Source: Xanthomonas maliensis (GTDB lineage Bacteria > Pseudomonadota > Gammaproteobacteria > Xanthomonadales > Xanthomonadaceae). From it: 53,444 nucleotides of DNA. The DNA lies in contig NZ_NSET01000027.1 in the NCBI RefSeq assembly GCF_009192945.1, positions 1-53,444 on the forward strand. The letters run 5' to 3'. Of the stretch, positions 17,566 to 27,622 are shown piece by piece. How positions within the stretch are numbered: the stretch's first letter is position 1; each line of letters begins with the position of its first letter. A program made the position numbers and the translations under genes. The notes under the pieces are model-generated. The model saw only the letters and a program-made list of their open reading frames with translations, did not search any database and was not told where the DNA came from.

Positions 17566-20319
17566 TCAGTGGGCGGCGCCAAAACGCCAGTTCAGTTCCA
17601 GCATGTAGGAACGGCCGTAGCCGGTGTAGTTGAAGATGTTGTAGTACGGGTAGCTGGTGTAGGTGCGGTCGCGCGGCGGACGCTGGTTGGTGAGGTTGTT
17701 GACCGTGGCCGTCAGCGAGACGTCGTCGTTGATCGCGTAGTCCAATGTTGCATTGAACGTGGTCCAGGGCCCGACCTTGCCTGCGCCGGCCACCGCATAG
17801 CCATCGGTGCTCTGCTGCGCAAGGAAGTTCGGTGTGCGCCCATAGCGTTGACCGAACAATGTGGTTGTCCACGCATCCTTCTGCCACGTCACCGATGCAT
17901 TGGTGATGCTGCGGAACTCGGAGGAGAAGAACGGCTCGCTGAGCAGGTCGCGCACGGGGTCCTGCGGGAACTGCTGGCTTTCGTGCTTGAGCGTCAGGTT
18001 GTATTGCGCATCGAAAACAAACAGGCCCCAATTGGCGGTCGCCAGATTGTAGGTCGCCTTGGTGAGGATGCCGGAGATCTCCTCATTGGAAATATTCACC
18101 GGATTGATGCGGATATTGCTCAGGCGATTGGGGACAGGTGCATCGGGCCCGGTACGATCGATGCGTGAGAGCGCATCCACGCAGGTGGGCGAATTGATGT
18201 CCAGGTTGCCCAGTCGGCAGGCAGACTCGGTTTGCAGCAGGTTGTCGGTGCTGAGATCGCTGACCTTTTGGTCGATCTTGATGTGATAGTAGTCGCCGTT
18301 GACGCTGAAGCGTGCGCTTGGCGACCACACGACACCGTAGCCCCAAGACTTTGCGGTAATCGACTTCAAGTCGCGGTTGCCGGCGCGGCGCCCGGCGATC
18401 GTCGTACCAGCATAGGTGCAATCGGCGATCGGCACGTTCGGCTCTTCGACTGCGCAGCGGTAGTAGTCGTTGACGGACTGGAAGAAGCCGCTGTCGCCCG
18501 CGAAGCTGAAGGCCATATCCGGCGCCTTGAAGGCGGTCGCGTAATTGCCGCGGAACAGCAGCGAGTCGATCGGGCGGAACTCGAGCGCAGCCTTGTAGGT
18601 GAACTTGGAATCGCCGCCGCCGCCCTGATTCTTGTAATCGTCGTAGCGCCCGGACAGGTTGGCCGTCAAGGTGCTCAGGATCGGGATGCGGGTTTCGAAG
18701 GCAGCCGCCCAGTTTTTGCGCTTGCCGCTGCCCTGGGTGCCGGTCAGCTGATAGAAGTCGCCGGCAATGACGCGCGGATCGGTCGGATTGGTCCAGTATT
18801 GGTTGCCGGCTTGCAGCACGCCAGCGAAGCCGACGGCGCCTGCCGGCAGCTTGAACAGCTCGGTATTGGTCAGCTGCAGGTTGACGTTTTGGGTCCAGGT
18901 CCTGGACTTGGTGCGGATTTCATCGTTGAAGCTGCGGTACTGCGCCGGCGTCAATGCGCGATAGAAGTTGGCATCGTTCGGCGAATAGATCGGGTAGCCG
19001 TAGTACTCGCCCTGTTGTGGGCCCAGGAACTGTTCGCGGAAGAAGTCCTCGATACGGTCGGCCAGCGGCCATTGCTGGCGGCTTTCGATGCGATATTCCG
19101 AACGCGCGTAGTAGGCATCGTAAGTCCAATTGCTGGCGCCCAAGCCGCCTTTCACGCCAAGCGCGATGTTGTACGAATCGGCGGACTGGCGGTCGTTGTT
19201 GAAATCCAGGCTACCGGTTTCTTCCGGTGCGAAGATGCGCTGATAGCCTTCCAACTGCTGGGTGTTCTGGTTATAGAACAGACCGCCAGTGTCCGACGAG
19301 GTCTGCCAGAAGCGCGGTCCGCTGTTGACCTCCACCTTGGTGCGATTGAGCAGCAGGGTCGAGTAGAGTTGGGCATTGTCGTTGAATGCATAACTCAGGT
19401 TGGCATAGCCGCTGGCGCTGCGCTCCTTGTTGAGGATGCTCGCATAGCCGGGTTCGGCGCGACTGCCGCAGAAATTTCCGCGGTTGGCACGATTGTCGTA
19501 CTGCACCGAGCCGTTGAACAGCGGTCCAAGCGCTGCGCAGTTCGCGGCGCCCGGGTCGATGTAGGTCCTGGGGGTGTTGTGCAGGGCGATCCGCGAGCCA
19601 TAACGCAGCGTCGGGTCCGGGTTGTCGCTGGTCGAATCGAAATCGCGGCGCTGGAAGCCGTAGATCGGATCCTGGTTATTGAGTTGCAGACCCCAGACGA
19701 TGTCCAGTCCGCCGAAGGTATTGCCACCGGTGAGCTGGAAGCGCTGGTTGTTGCCGCCACCGCCGTCATAGGTGCCCATGCGGTAATTCATCTGCACGCC
19801 ATCCATGTGCTTTTTCAGGATGATGTTGACCACGCCCGCAATCGCGCTGGAGCCATAGATCGACGACTGATTGCCAGGCGCGACGTCGATACGCTCGACC
19901 ATGCCCACTGGCACGCTGGCCAGGTCGACGAAGTTGCTTTGTCCGTTGTAGAGCAGGGGGTAGTCGGCCATCGGCCGGCCATCGATGAGCACCAGGGTGA
20001 AGCCTGGGTCCAGACCGAGCAGACTCAGCGACTTGGCGCCGGGCGTGAAGCCATTACTGAACTGGCCATCCTGCACCGAGCCGGTCGCCATTGGCTGCGA
20101 GCGCAAGACGTCATAGACGTCCTTAAAGCCACGCCGCTGGATGTCCTGGGAGGTGATCGAGAACACCGGCGTGGCTGTCTCGATCTGGGAACGCGGAATC
20201 AACGAACCTGTCACGGTGACCTTGTTCAATTCAGTCACGTCGCCTTGTTCCTGTGCCATCGCAAACGATGGCGCAGCGAGGGCGGTGCAGACGGCAGTGG
20301 CCAGCAAACGACGCTTCAT
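17566..20319 (-). CDS. TonB-dependent outer-membrane receptor
   Basis: This 917-residue receptor has a signal peptide (MKRRLLATAVCTALAAPSFA, cleaved near AMA-QE) and a TonB-box-like stretch (ELNKVTVTG, about 29-37). A plug domain (about 45-170, with GLDPGFTLVLIDGRP and SSIYGSSAIAGVVNIILKK) precedes a 22-strand barrel. The plug sequence belongs to the large Xanthomonas group related to carbohydrate or peptide uptake receptors, but the ligand is unknown. The final aromatic residue typical of barrels is followed by GAAH. AGAGGT precedes the ATG at 20319. An imperfect palindrome at 20385-20403 lies 66 bp upstream and may be its operator. Confidence 0.92.
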   Translation of the reverse strand: MKRRLLATAVCTALAAPSFAMAQEQGDVTELNKVTVTGSLIPRSQIETATPVFSITSQDIQRRGFKDVYDVLRSQPMATGSVQDGQFSNGFTPGAKSLSLLGLDPGFTLVLIDGRPMADYPLLYNGQSNFVDLASVPVGMVERIDVAPGNQSSIYGSSAIAGVVNIILKKHMDGVQMNYRMGTYDGGGGNNQRFQLTGGNTFGGLDIVWGLQLNNQDPIYGFQRRDFDSTSDNPDPTLRYGSRIALHNTPRTYIDPGAANCAALGPLFNGSVQYDNRANRGNFCGSRAEPGYASILNKERSASGYANLSYAFNDNAQLYSTLLLNRTKVEVNSGPRFWQTSSDTGGLFYNQNTQQLEGYQRIFAPEETGSLDFNNDRQSADSYNIALGVKGGLGASNWTYDAYYARSEYRIESRQQWPLADRIEDFFREQFLGPQQGEYYGYPIYSPNDANFYRALTPAQYRSFNDEIRTKSRTWTQNVNLQLTNTELFKLPAGAVGFAGVLQAGNQYWTNPTDPRVIAGDFYQLTGTQGSGKRKNWAAAFETRIPILSTLTANLSGRYDDYKNQGGGGDSKFTYKAALEFRPIDSLLFRGNYATAFKAPDMAFSFAGDSGFFQSVNDYYRCAVEEPNVPIADCTYAGTTIAGRRAGNRDLKSITAKSWGYGVVWSPSARFSVNGDYYHIKIDQKVSDLSTDNLLQTESACRLGNLDINSPTCVDALSRIDRTGPDAPVPNRLSNIRINPVNISNEEISGILTKATYNLATANWGLFVFDAQYNLTLKHESQQFPQDPVRDLLSEPFFSSEFRSITNASVTWQKDAWTTTLFGQRYGRTPNFLAQQSTDGYAVAGAGKVGPWTTFNATLDYAINDDVSLTATVNNLTNQRPPRDRTYTSYPYYNIFNYTGYGRSYMLELNWRFGAAH

Positions 20320-20384
20320 AGAGGACCTCTCTCCAAAGGTGTGAAACGCGGCGCCCGGCTAGCGGGGAGGCGGGGCGCAAGGGG

Positions 20385-20403
20385 TGTCAACGAAACGTTA
20401 ACA
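20385..20403. promoter_or_regulatory. LacI-type operator candidate upstream of the TonB-dependent receptor
   Basis: TGTCAACGAAACGTTAACA is a 19-bp imperfect palindrome, 7 of 8 base pairs matching around a 3-base centre, in the divergent gap between the receptor and tamA. Its size and centre resemble sites of LacI-family regulators, which often control TonB-dependent receptors in Xanthomonas carbohydrate loci. No regulator gene lies next to it, so the binding protein is unknown. Confidence 0.45.
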
Positions 20404-20497
20404 ACAGGCCGACTCTAATCCAGGCCCCCGGGTGTCGTATAGTCGGGTCCGCTCACTTTTTGTGTCCCTTCACAGCGACGCTAGGTATTCTTGGCCG

Positions 20498-22279
20498 ATG
20501 CTCAAAGTCGCGTTTGCTCTTTCCCTGTTGTGCGCGGTCCTGTTGCCCCTGCCGGTGCTGGCCCGCGGAACGATCGACAAGATCGAGATCAAGGGGCTGG
20601 ATGCAGGCGATGACGCGGCCATGATCGAGAACATCGAGGTGTCGCTGTCTCTTTATGAGGCCGTGGGCAAGGTGCAGGGTGAGTCGCGGCTGGAGTACCT
20701 GCTGGCGCAGGCCGAGCGGCAGACGCGTGAGGCCTTGGAGCCGTTCGGTTACTACAGCCCCACCATCGACATCGCCGCGCCGCGCAATGGCGATCGCCTC
20801 ACCGTGGTGATCACCGTGCAGCGTGGCGAGCCGGTCCGCGTGCGTCATTCGCATATCGCCCTGACCGGCTGGGCAGAGGACGATCGCTATCTTGGCGAAG
20901 ACCTCAAGCGGTTCGAGCCGCGTCCGGGCCAGGTGTTCAGTCATCCCCAGTACGAGGCCAGCAAGGTGCGCATCACCCGCCGCTTGGCCGAGCGCGGCTA
21001 TTTCGATGCCGACTTCACCCAGCGCCGCGTCGAGATCACGCGCGCCGAGCATGCGGCCGATATCGACCTGAGCTGGGACAGCGGCCGTCGCTACGACATG
21101 GGCAAGGTGCGCTTCGACTACGACTATTTTCGCGAGGGCCTGTTCGATCCGCTGGTCTACTGGGAGGAAGGCAGCTACTACCACGAGGGCAAGCTGGACC
21201 GCCTGCGAGAGTCGCTGACCAAGCTCGATTACTTCAGCACCATCGACATCCAGCCCAAGCCGGAGGAAGCCGACGCCCAGGGCCGGGTGCCGGTGGACGT
21301 GAAGCTGACCCGTGCCAAGCGCACCATCTACACCGCCGGCCTGAGCTACGGCAGCGAAAGCGGTGCCGGTGTGCGCGGCGGGCTGGAACGGCGCTACGTC
21401 AATGCGCGCGGGCACAAGATGGACACCCAGCTGGACTACGCGCAGAAGCGCAAGAGCCTGACCACCAGCTACCGCGTGCCGGCGTTCCGTTGGCTGGATG
21501 GCTGGTACACCGCCTCGGCGCGGCTGTACGACGAGCAGACCGAGTACATCGATCTGCGCAACGTCAAACTGACCGGCAGCCGCAGCGGCCAGATCAACGA
21601 ACACTGGAGTGCCATCGCCTCGATCAACGCATTGCGCGAGCGCTGGCGTTTCAGCAGCGGCAACGACTTCACCGGCGCTGTGTACGAGAACTCCACCCTG
21701 GTGTACCCGCAGTTGCAGGTCAACTACATCAACGTCGACGATCGGCTGTTCCCGCGCCGCGGCGTGTCGGTGACGACGTTCCTGCGCGGCGGTGCCGAAG
21801 GCGCCGGGTCCGATACCAACTTCGGCCAGCTCTATGGGCAGCTGCGTTGGTTCCTCGGCGCCGGCGACAACAGTCGGTTGATCCTGCGCGGCGAAGGCGG
21901 TACCACTTGGACCAGCGACCTGGTCGCGATGCCGCCGAGCCTGCGCTTCTTCGCCGGCGGCGCCAACAGCATCCGCGGTTACGCCTTCCGCGAGGTCGGC
22001 CCGCGCACGCCCAAGCCGGACGAGTTCGCGCTGGGCGCCAAGAACGTGGTGACCGCCAGCGCCGAATACGAGCACTACCTCAACGGTGGCCCGTGGGGCG
22101 GGGCGGTGTTCGTCGACGGCGGTAGTGCCTTCGACGATCGCCCCGATTGGCATGCCGGTGTGGGTTTCGGCCTGCGTTGGCGGTCGCCGGTCGGCCCGGT
22201 GCGGGTGGATATCGCCCACGGCTTGAACAATCCCGATTCGCAGGTTCAGCTGTACATCGACATCGGGGCCAACCTGTGA
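20498..22279 (+). CDS. tamA: translocation and assembly module subunit TamA (Omp85 family)
   Basis: This 593-residue outer-membrane protein has a signal peptide (about 1-22, ending VLA-RG), three POTRA-like domains (about 25-260) and a 16-strand Omp85 barrel. Typical Omp85 features are RFFAGGANSIRGYAFREVGP (about 483-502) and the terminal PDSQVQLYIDIGANL. With TamB it promotes assembly or lipid transport at the outer membrane. An upstream open-frame extension exists, but the ATG at 20498 gives the proper signal peptide. The stop overlaps the GTG start of tamB. Confidence 0.92.
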   Translation: MLKVAFALSLLCAVLLPLPVLARGTIDKIEIKGLDAGDDAAMIENIEVSLSLYEAVGKVQGESRLEYLLAQAERQTREALEPFGYYSPTIDIAAPRNGDRLTVVITVQRGEPVRVRHSHIALTGWAEDDRYLGEDLKRFEPRPGQVFSHPQYEASKVRITRRLAERGYFDADFTQRRVEITRAEHAADIDLSWDSGRRYDMGKVRFDYDYFREGLFDPLVYWEEGSYYHEGKLDRLRESLTKLDYFSTIDIQPKPEEADAQGRVPVDVKLTRAKRTIYTAGLSYGSESGAGVRGGLERRYVNARGHKMDTQLDYAQKRKSLTTSYRVPAFRWLDGWYTASARLYDEQTEYIDLRNVKLTGSRSGQINEHWSAIASINALRERWRFSSGNDFTGAVYENSTLVYPQLQVNYINVDDRLFPRRGVSVTTFLRGGAEGAGSDTNFGQLYGQLRWFLGAGDNSRLILRGEGGTTWTSDLVAMPPSLRFFAGGANSIRGYAFREVGPRTPKPDEFALGAKNVVTASAEYEHYLNGGPWGGAVFVDGGSAFDDRPDWHAGVGFGLRWRSPVGPVRVDIAHGLNNPDSQVQLYIDIGANL

Positions 22280-25200
22280 GTGCGCCGACGCCGCCACCGG
22301 CCGCGCCACGCGCGCGCTTCTACCGGCGGCGCCGGTTCTGGGTCGGCTCTGGGCTGACCGTGCTGGGCCTGGGCGTGCTGGCGCTGATCGCCGTCTACTG
22401 GCTGCTGCAGACGGTGGCCGGGCGCGATGTGTTGCTGGCCCAGGTCGTCGCCCGCCTGCCGGTGGGTGCCAGCTTGAGCTATGGTGCGGTCGAAGGGCCG
22501 GTGGCCGGGCCGCTGACCCTGCGCAACGTCGACTTCCGCTACCAGGACATCCACTTCACCGCCGAGCGCGTGTACCTGGAGCCGGACCTGCGGCCTTTGC
22601 TGGGCCGCAAGCTGCAGCTGGATGCGGTGCAGGTCAGCAACGCCAGCTTGAACCTGGGCAAGAGCGAGGAACCGTTCAAGCTGCCCAGCTGGCCCGAGTC
22701 GCTGCCGCAGATCAACGTACCGCTGGCGATCCAGGCCGACCACATCGCGGTGGAGCAGTTGCGCATCACCCAGCTGCAGCAACCGATGATCGTCCTGCAT
22801 CGGGTAGAGGGCGGGCTGGAGGTCGCCACCGGCGAGTTGCGCACACGCGCGCTGCGCGTGGACACCGACAAGGGCAATTTCCGCCTGCATGGCGATTACC
22901 TGCCCGGCAAGGACTACCAGGCCGATCTCACCGCCACCGCGGTGCTGCCTGCCGCGCGCGGGCGCACCCCGGCCAGCCTGGGGTTGGTGGCGCGCGGCGA
23001 CCTGGCGCGAATGGAGGTGGCCATTGCCGGGCGTGCGCCGGCACCGTTGCAGGCCAGCCTGGTGTTCACCGGTCGCGACGATCCGAGCTGGGCGTTCAAG
23101 GCCGTCAGCGAGGCGCTGGATACCTCGCTGCTGATTCCGGCAGCCGACGGCGAGCAGCCCCCACCGGCCACCCCGATCGCATTGAACCTGCAGGCCTCCG
23201 GCAAAGGCGGCAATGCTGATCTGCAGGGCAGCCTGAAACAGGGCGAGCTCCGTCTCACCGTGCAGCCCTCGCATCTCCGCCTGCAGGACCAGGTGCTCAC
23301 CGTCGAGCCGTTGATCGTCGATGCCTTCGAAGGCCGCACCCAACTGCAGGGCACGGCCGACTTCCGCAATGCCGACAATCCGAGCTTCCGCTTTGCCGTC
23401 AATGCCAGCAGCCTGCGCTTCACCCCGGCGCCCGATCCGAGCACGCCCGACGCACCGCTGGTGCCGGTGGAGCTGACCGAGGCGCGCCTGGGCGTGGCCG
23501 GGACCTTGCAGGCCTGGGCCGCGATCGGTCGCGCCAGCCTGGAGCGCGACGGCCAACAGGCCGCCGTCGTGTTCGATACCCGCGGCAACGCGCAACACGC
23601 CCAGCTCAAGCAAGTGCAGGCCACCACGCCGGGCGGCTCGCTGGATCTCACCGGCGATGTCGGTTGGACGCCCGCGCTGCACTGGGATGTCGCTGCGCAG
23701 TTGTCCAAGTTCGACCCGGGGTATTTCGCTCCCGGCTGGAACGGCAACCTGTCCGGCAAGATCGCCTCCAAGGGACGCCAGTTGCCGGCGCCGGCCGGTG
23801 GCGTGTCGCCAGGGGTGGAGGCCACCGCCGAGATTCCCAGCCTGAGTGGACAACTGCGCCAGCGCGCGCTGTCGGCCAATGGCAAGTTCGCCCTGCGCGG
23901 CACTCAGGGCGAGGGACAATTGCAGTTGTCGCTGGGCAATAGCCGCATCGATGCCAAGGGCAAGGTGGGCGACCAGCTCGATATCGCGGCGCAATTGCAG
24001 CCGTTGCAACTGGATGACGTGCTGCCCGGTGCCACCGGCAGCGTCCGTGGTCAGCTGCAGGTGAGTGGGCGACGCGATGCGCCCGACATCGTGGCCGATA
24101 TCGCCGGCAATGGTCTGCGCTGGAACACCTACAGCGCGCAAAGCCTGAGCCTGCGTGGCCGCTTGCCGTGGCGCGGCAGCGATGGACAACTGGCGTTGCA
24201 GGGCACCGCGATCGAGGCGGGCGTGGTGCTGGACAGCGTGCGTGTGCAGGCACGCGGTGCGGTGGAAGCGCTGGGCCTGCAGGCGGACATCGCCAACAGC
24301 ATGGCCAGCCTCGCCGTGCAAGGCGATGTGCGTCGCAACGGCGCCCGCTGGCAGGGGCAAGTCGGCACGCTGCGCATCGTGCCGGCCAAGGGCGATGCCT
24401 GGGCACTGCGCCAACCGGCGCAGTTCAGCAGTGACGGTGCCACGTTCACCTTGTCCGACACATGCCTGGGCGCCAGCAGCGGCGGAGCGCTCTGCGCCAA
24501 TGCCAACTGGCCGCGCGAAGGCATGGTGGTGCATGGCGACGCACTGCCGCTGGCGCTGGTGCAGCCGTGGCTGCCCAAGCAGGAAGGCCGGCAGATCTAT
24601 CTGCGCGGCGAACTCAGCATCGACGGCAGCTTCAAGCCGCGCGGCAACGCCTGGGAAGGCAGCTTCCGCGTCGCCTCGCCCGAAGGCGGTATCCGTCTGG
24701 GCGAGAACCGTTATGCCGCGGTCGCCGGTAACCCCAATCGCGGCGAGTTGTTGCGCTACGACCAGTTCAGCATGCAGGCCGATTTCACCCAGCAGCAGAT
24801 CCAGGCCAAGCTCGGTATCGGTTTCCAGGGCGCCGGCTTCGTCGATGCCAAGTTCAATACCGGCTGGGATGCCTACGCACCGCTCAATGGCGAGCTGTAT
24901 CTCAACATGTCGCGGCTGTACTGGCTGGAGCTGGTGGTGGCCGACGTGGTGCGCCCCAAGGGGCTGGTCGAAGGCCACGTCAGTCTGCGCGGCACGCGCG
25001 ACAAACCGCTGCTCGGCGGCGATGCCACGCTGAGCGACTTCACTGCCGAATATCCGTCGATGGGTCTGACCCTGAGCGAGGGCAAGGGCCGCTTCGACGC
25101 GCTGCCGGATGGCTCGGCCAAGATCACCGCCTCGGCCAAGTCGGGCCCCGGCACGCTGACCGTCGACGGCGGGTTGTCGTGGTTCGGCACCAGCACGCCG

Positions 25201-26130
25201 CTGCTGCTCAATATCCGCGGCGACAACGTGCTGGCGTACAACACCAGCGAACTACGCATCATCGCCAATCCCGACATGCAGTTCGGCATCGCCGACAAGA
25301 CCATGCAGCTGCGCGGCAAGGTTACCGTGCCGGAAGCGGACATCGACCTGGAACGACTGGATCGCGGCACCTCGGTGTCCGAAGACGTGGTGGTGCTCGA
25401 TCCGGTGGATCCGGAGCAGACGCCGGCTTCGCCGCTGGATATGGACCTGGCCATCGTGCTCGGCGACAAGGTCAACATGAGCGGCTTCGGCCTGAAGGGC
25501 GGCCTGAGCGGGCAGATGCAGATCCGCGCACGTCCTGGCCGTGAGATGACCGCCAATGGCGGGCTGGACGTGCGCGGCCGCTACAAGGCGTACGGCCAGG
25601 ACCTGACCATCACCCGCGGCGAGCTGACCTGGAACAACAATATCGTCTCCGATCCGCGCGTGAGCCTGCGTGCCGAGCGCAAGGTTGGCGACGTCACCGC
25701 CGGCATCGATGTCAGCGGTCGCGCCGAATCGCCGCGCGCCGATGTCTGGTCGGACCCGGCGATGTCGCAGTCCGAAGCGCTGTCGTATCTGGTGCTCGGC
25801 CGCGGCCTGTCCACCGCCAGCAGCGACGAGTCGCAACAGGTCAGCGCCGCCTCCGCCGCCCTCTCGGCGGGCAGCAGCCTGGTGGCATCGCAGATCGGCG
25901 CCAAGCTCGGCCTGGACGAAGCGGGCGTCAGCCAATCCAGCACGTTAGGCTCGGTCGTGGGCTTCGGCAAATATCTCTCGCCCAAGCTCTACGTCGGCTA
26001 CGGGGTCTCGATGATCGGCGGCAGCTCGGTGCTGACGCTCAAATACCTGCTCAGCCGCGGCTTCGACATCGAAGCCGAATCCAGCACGATCGAGACCAAG
26101 GGCTCGGTGAACTGGCGGCGGGAGAAGTGA
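22276..26130 (+). CDS. tamB: translocation and assembly module subunit TamB (DUF490, AsmA-like)
   Basis: This 1284-residue protein has an N-terminal signal anchor (about 23-45, VGSGLTVLGLGVLALIAVYW) and a long repetitive beta-rich body typical of AsmA-like lipid-transfer proteins. A C-terminal TamB/DUF490 domain (about 950-1280, with SRGFDIEAESSTIETKGSVN near the end) completes it. It spans the periplasm and partners TamA. The GTG at 22276 overlaps the tamA stop (GTGA) and gives VSAPTPPPAA before the anchor. The length is close to that of other proteobacterial TamB proteins. Confidence 0.93.
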   Translation: MSAPTPPPAAPRARFYRRRRFWVGSGLTVLGLGVLALIAVYWLLQTVAGRDVLLAQVVARLPVGASLSYGAVEGPVAGPLTLRNVDFRYQDIHFTAERVYLEPDLRPLLGRKLQLDAVQVSNASLNLGKSEEPFKLPSWPESLPQINVPLAIQADHIAVEQLRITQLQQPMIVLHRVEGGLEVATGELRTRALRVDTDKGNFRLHGDYLPGKDYQADLTATAVLPAARGRTPASLGLVARGDLARMEVAIAGRAPAPLQASLVFTGRDDPSWAFKAVSEALDTSLLIPAADGEQPPPATPIALNLQASGKGGNADLQGSLKQGELRLTVQPSHLRLQDQVLTVEPLIVDAFEGRTQLQGTADFRNADNPSFRFAVNASSLRFTPAPDPSTPDAPLVPVELTEARLGVAGTLQAWAAIGRASLERDGQQAAVVFDTRGNAQHAQLKQVQATTPGGSLDLTGDVGWTPALHWDVAAQLSKFDPGYFAPGWNGNLSGKIASKGRQLPAPAGGVSPGVEATAEIPSLSGQLRQRALSANGKFALRGTQGEGQLQLSLGNSRIDAKGKVGDQLDIAAQLQPLQLDDVLPGATGSVRGQLQVSGRRDAPDIVADIAGNGLRWNTYSAQSLSLRGRLPWRGSDGQLALQGTAIEAGVVLDSVRVQARGAVEALGLQADIANSMASLAVQGDVRRNGARWQGQVGTLRIVPAKGDAWALRQPAQFSSDGATFTLSDTCLGASSGGALCANANWPREGMVVHGDALPLALVQPWLPKQEGRQIYLRGELSIDGSFKPRGNAWEGSFRVASPEGGIRLGENRYAAVAGNPNRGELLRYDQFSMQADFTQQQIQAKLGIGFQGAGFVDAKFNTGWDAYAPLNGELYLNMSRLYWLELVVADVVRPKGLVEGHVSLRGTRDKPLLGGDATLSDFTAEYPSMGLTLSEGKGRFDALPDGSAKITASAKSGPGTLTVDGGLSWFGTSTPLLLNIRGDNVLAYNTSELRIIANPDMQFGIADKTMQLRGKVTVPEADIDLERLDRGTSVSEDVVVLDPVDPEQTPASPLDMDLAIVLGDKVNMSGFGLKGGLSGQMQIRARPGREMTANGGLDVRGRYKAYGQDLTITRGELTWNNNIVSDPRVSLRAERKVGDVTAGIDVSGRAESPRADVWSDPAMSQSEALSYLVLGRGLSTASSDESQQVSAASAALSAGSSLVASQIGAKLGLDEAGVSQSSTLGSVVGFGKYLSPKLYVGYGVSMIGGSSVLTLKYLLSRGFDIEAESSTIETKGSVNWRREK

Positions 26131-26560
26131 TCAGGGCACGTCAAGGCGCGCGGGGGCGGAGTATTTCTTCGGCAGATCATGCGCCGGTCAAACAGATGCT
26201 CAATGTGTTTCGTGCTGGGCGGTCACTGGCGTTGGGGGAAAGCGGCACCTGACACAACGATGGAGCTTCTTCGTCACGGAGTTTGCATACCGTCATCTGG
26301 GTGTCGAAGCATTACGCGAAACTTGAATAGGACGCTATCCGTTGTTTGCGTGAGATTTCTATTGCTGGCCGGCCTTGTACAGGCGGGAGCCTGCTGGAGT
26401 TCCGCTCAGTGGCTCCAGTCGCTGCGCTCAACATGTCTACGAGATAGGCGCCATTGAAGAACGGCCACCAGTGCCTCCTGAAAAATCGCTGCCTTGAAAC
26501 CGCTGGGCTAGAACTCTGATTGATCACCATCCGCGTATTCTGAGTGTCGCCTCTTAAAAT
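26131..26560. other. 430-bp lower-GC spacer with no supported gene
   Basis: Base composition drops visibly after tamB. A short stretch at about 26262-26324 reads as a plausible protein tail (FFVTEFAYRHLGVEALRET then stop) but has no start or longer frame. It may be a remnant of a lost gene. I see no intact coding region or mobile-element end. Confidence 0.5.
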
Positions 26561-27325
26561 ATGTCAATCATAAAAACACTCCTGACCAACCTATTCGGTC
26601 GTCGTCCCGATACCGGGGCGACAACCAATGCTCCCCCCAGGACGGTACAACTTGAGACCCAGCCCGATTTCCCTGAGGACTTCGGCTTAAAGATGAATTG
26701 GTTTGCAATCAAGACATCCGATGTCAATGCCGTACTCAAGGTATTGAACTTCGGGTCGGGAAGTAGTGCCAACTGGAGCTCTGGAATACGGGCTGCCTAC
26801 GATACGCGCGCGCGTGGTTTCGACAAGGACCTTGCCTTCGTCACTCCGCCTATTGACGGATGGGTCATCGTCGCGGGAGCCGCGCTACCTTATCCGGTGA
26901 TGCATACGCCAGATCGTCATGAGGGTATTGGTGATGCATTCGACGTTCTGTTTTCCCGCCTTGCTGCTTCCTTCTCCGATGTCCAGTTCTTCGGTAGTTA
27001 TAGGGTGGTGGACTTCGTCGCTTGGGCGCGCCGAAAGATGGGTGAACCTGATCGTATCTTTGCATTCGGCGATGGCGACGTATATGCCAATGTTGGAAAA
27101 CAAACTGCAGACGAAGTGTTGCTGGGATTGCCGAACCTTGATGATCTTTCGCTTGAAGAGGCAACAGCGAGGATGTTCGAAGACGAGGCTCCGTTTCTTG
27201 ATGAGGAAGCGCCGTTACTGTTGGCAGGGCGATGGAGCATTAATCCCGGAAAGTTGTCAGAGACATCCTTGTCCGCGGCTTGCGGCGTCGTTGTCGAACT
27301 ACCCCGTATAAAATCCTATCGATAA
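26561..27325 (+). CDS. uncharacterised cytoplasmic protein in a low-GC islet
   Basis: This 254-residue protein has no signal peptide or membrane segment. It reads as a genuine coding region: balanced composition, and stretches such as LKMNWFAIKTSDVNAVLKVL and DLAFVTPPIDGWVIVAGAALP that look like folded domain cores. I do not recognise the family. Base composition is near 50% GC, well below the neighbours, and codon use is looser, which suggests recent acquisition. No convincing Shine-Dalgarno sequence precedes the ATG at 26561. Flanking spacers of 430 and 297 bp are also AT-richer. The acidic patch near 205-225 (DDLSLEEA, EDEAPFLDEEAP) is notable. Confidence 0.7.
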   Translation: MSIIKTLLTNLFGRRPDTGATTNAPPRTVQLETQPDFPEDFGLKMNWFAIKTSDVNAVLKVLNFGSGSSANWSSGIRAAYDTRARGFDKDLAFVTPPIDGWVIVAGAALPYPVMHTPDRHEGIGDAFDVLFSRLAASFSDVQFFGSYRVVDFVAWARRKMGEPDRIFAFGDGDVYANVGKQTADEVLLGLPNLDDLSLEEATARMFEDEAPFLDEEAPLLLAGRWSINPGKLSETSLSAACGVVVELPRIKSYR

Positions 27326-27622
27326 AGGCAGTTGGGATGTTTCCCATCACGGCGCTCACATGCCGTTGCGGCTGAGCTTGCGCTCAATACGGCTAACGGT
27401 AGGAGCTCCTGAGTGCGGCGTCGATAGCTGAACGTAGGGAGATCTGCATGGCGGCCAGCGGCGATTCCTTGGGGTAGGCAGTTTGTGACCATCGCGCCGG
27501 TGGTATATGCGTCCCAAACGCGTAAGCGTTAGGTGACCAGAAACACATAGGCTGTATGCAGATATGGTGTGGTGCTGAAACTGCCCAGCTCTGTTTCTGC
27601 CAAGTGTTCCAGACGCGCTCTG

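Noticed and set aside
18232..20418. A 728-codon plus-strand frame opposite the TonB-dependent receptor
   Set aside because: It mirrors the receptor gene and has no coherent domain, signal peptide or ribosome site.
22246..24978. A 910-codon open frame on the minus strand
   Set aside because: It is antisense to tamB, rich in His, Gln and Ala as expected from the complement of high-GC codons, and has no recognisable domain.
26262..26324. Possible transposase or gene remnant after tamB
   Set aside because: The readable stretch is about 20 residues with no start and no identifiable family; no inverted repeats or target duplications were seen.
27395..27415. A GTAGGAGCTCCT stretch as another GTAG repeat
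   Set aside because: Only a short palindrome matches; there is no second arm at the usual spacing, so chance or a decayed copy cannot be told apart.
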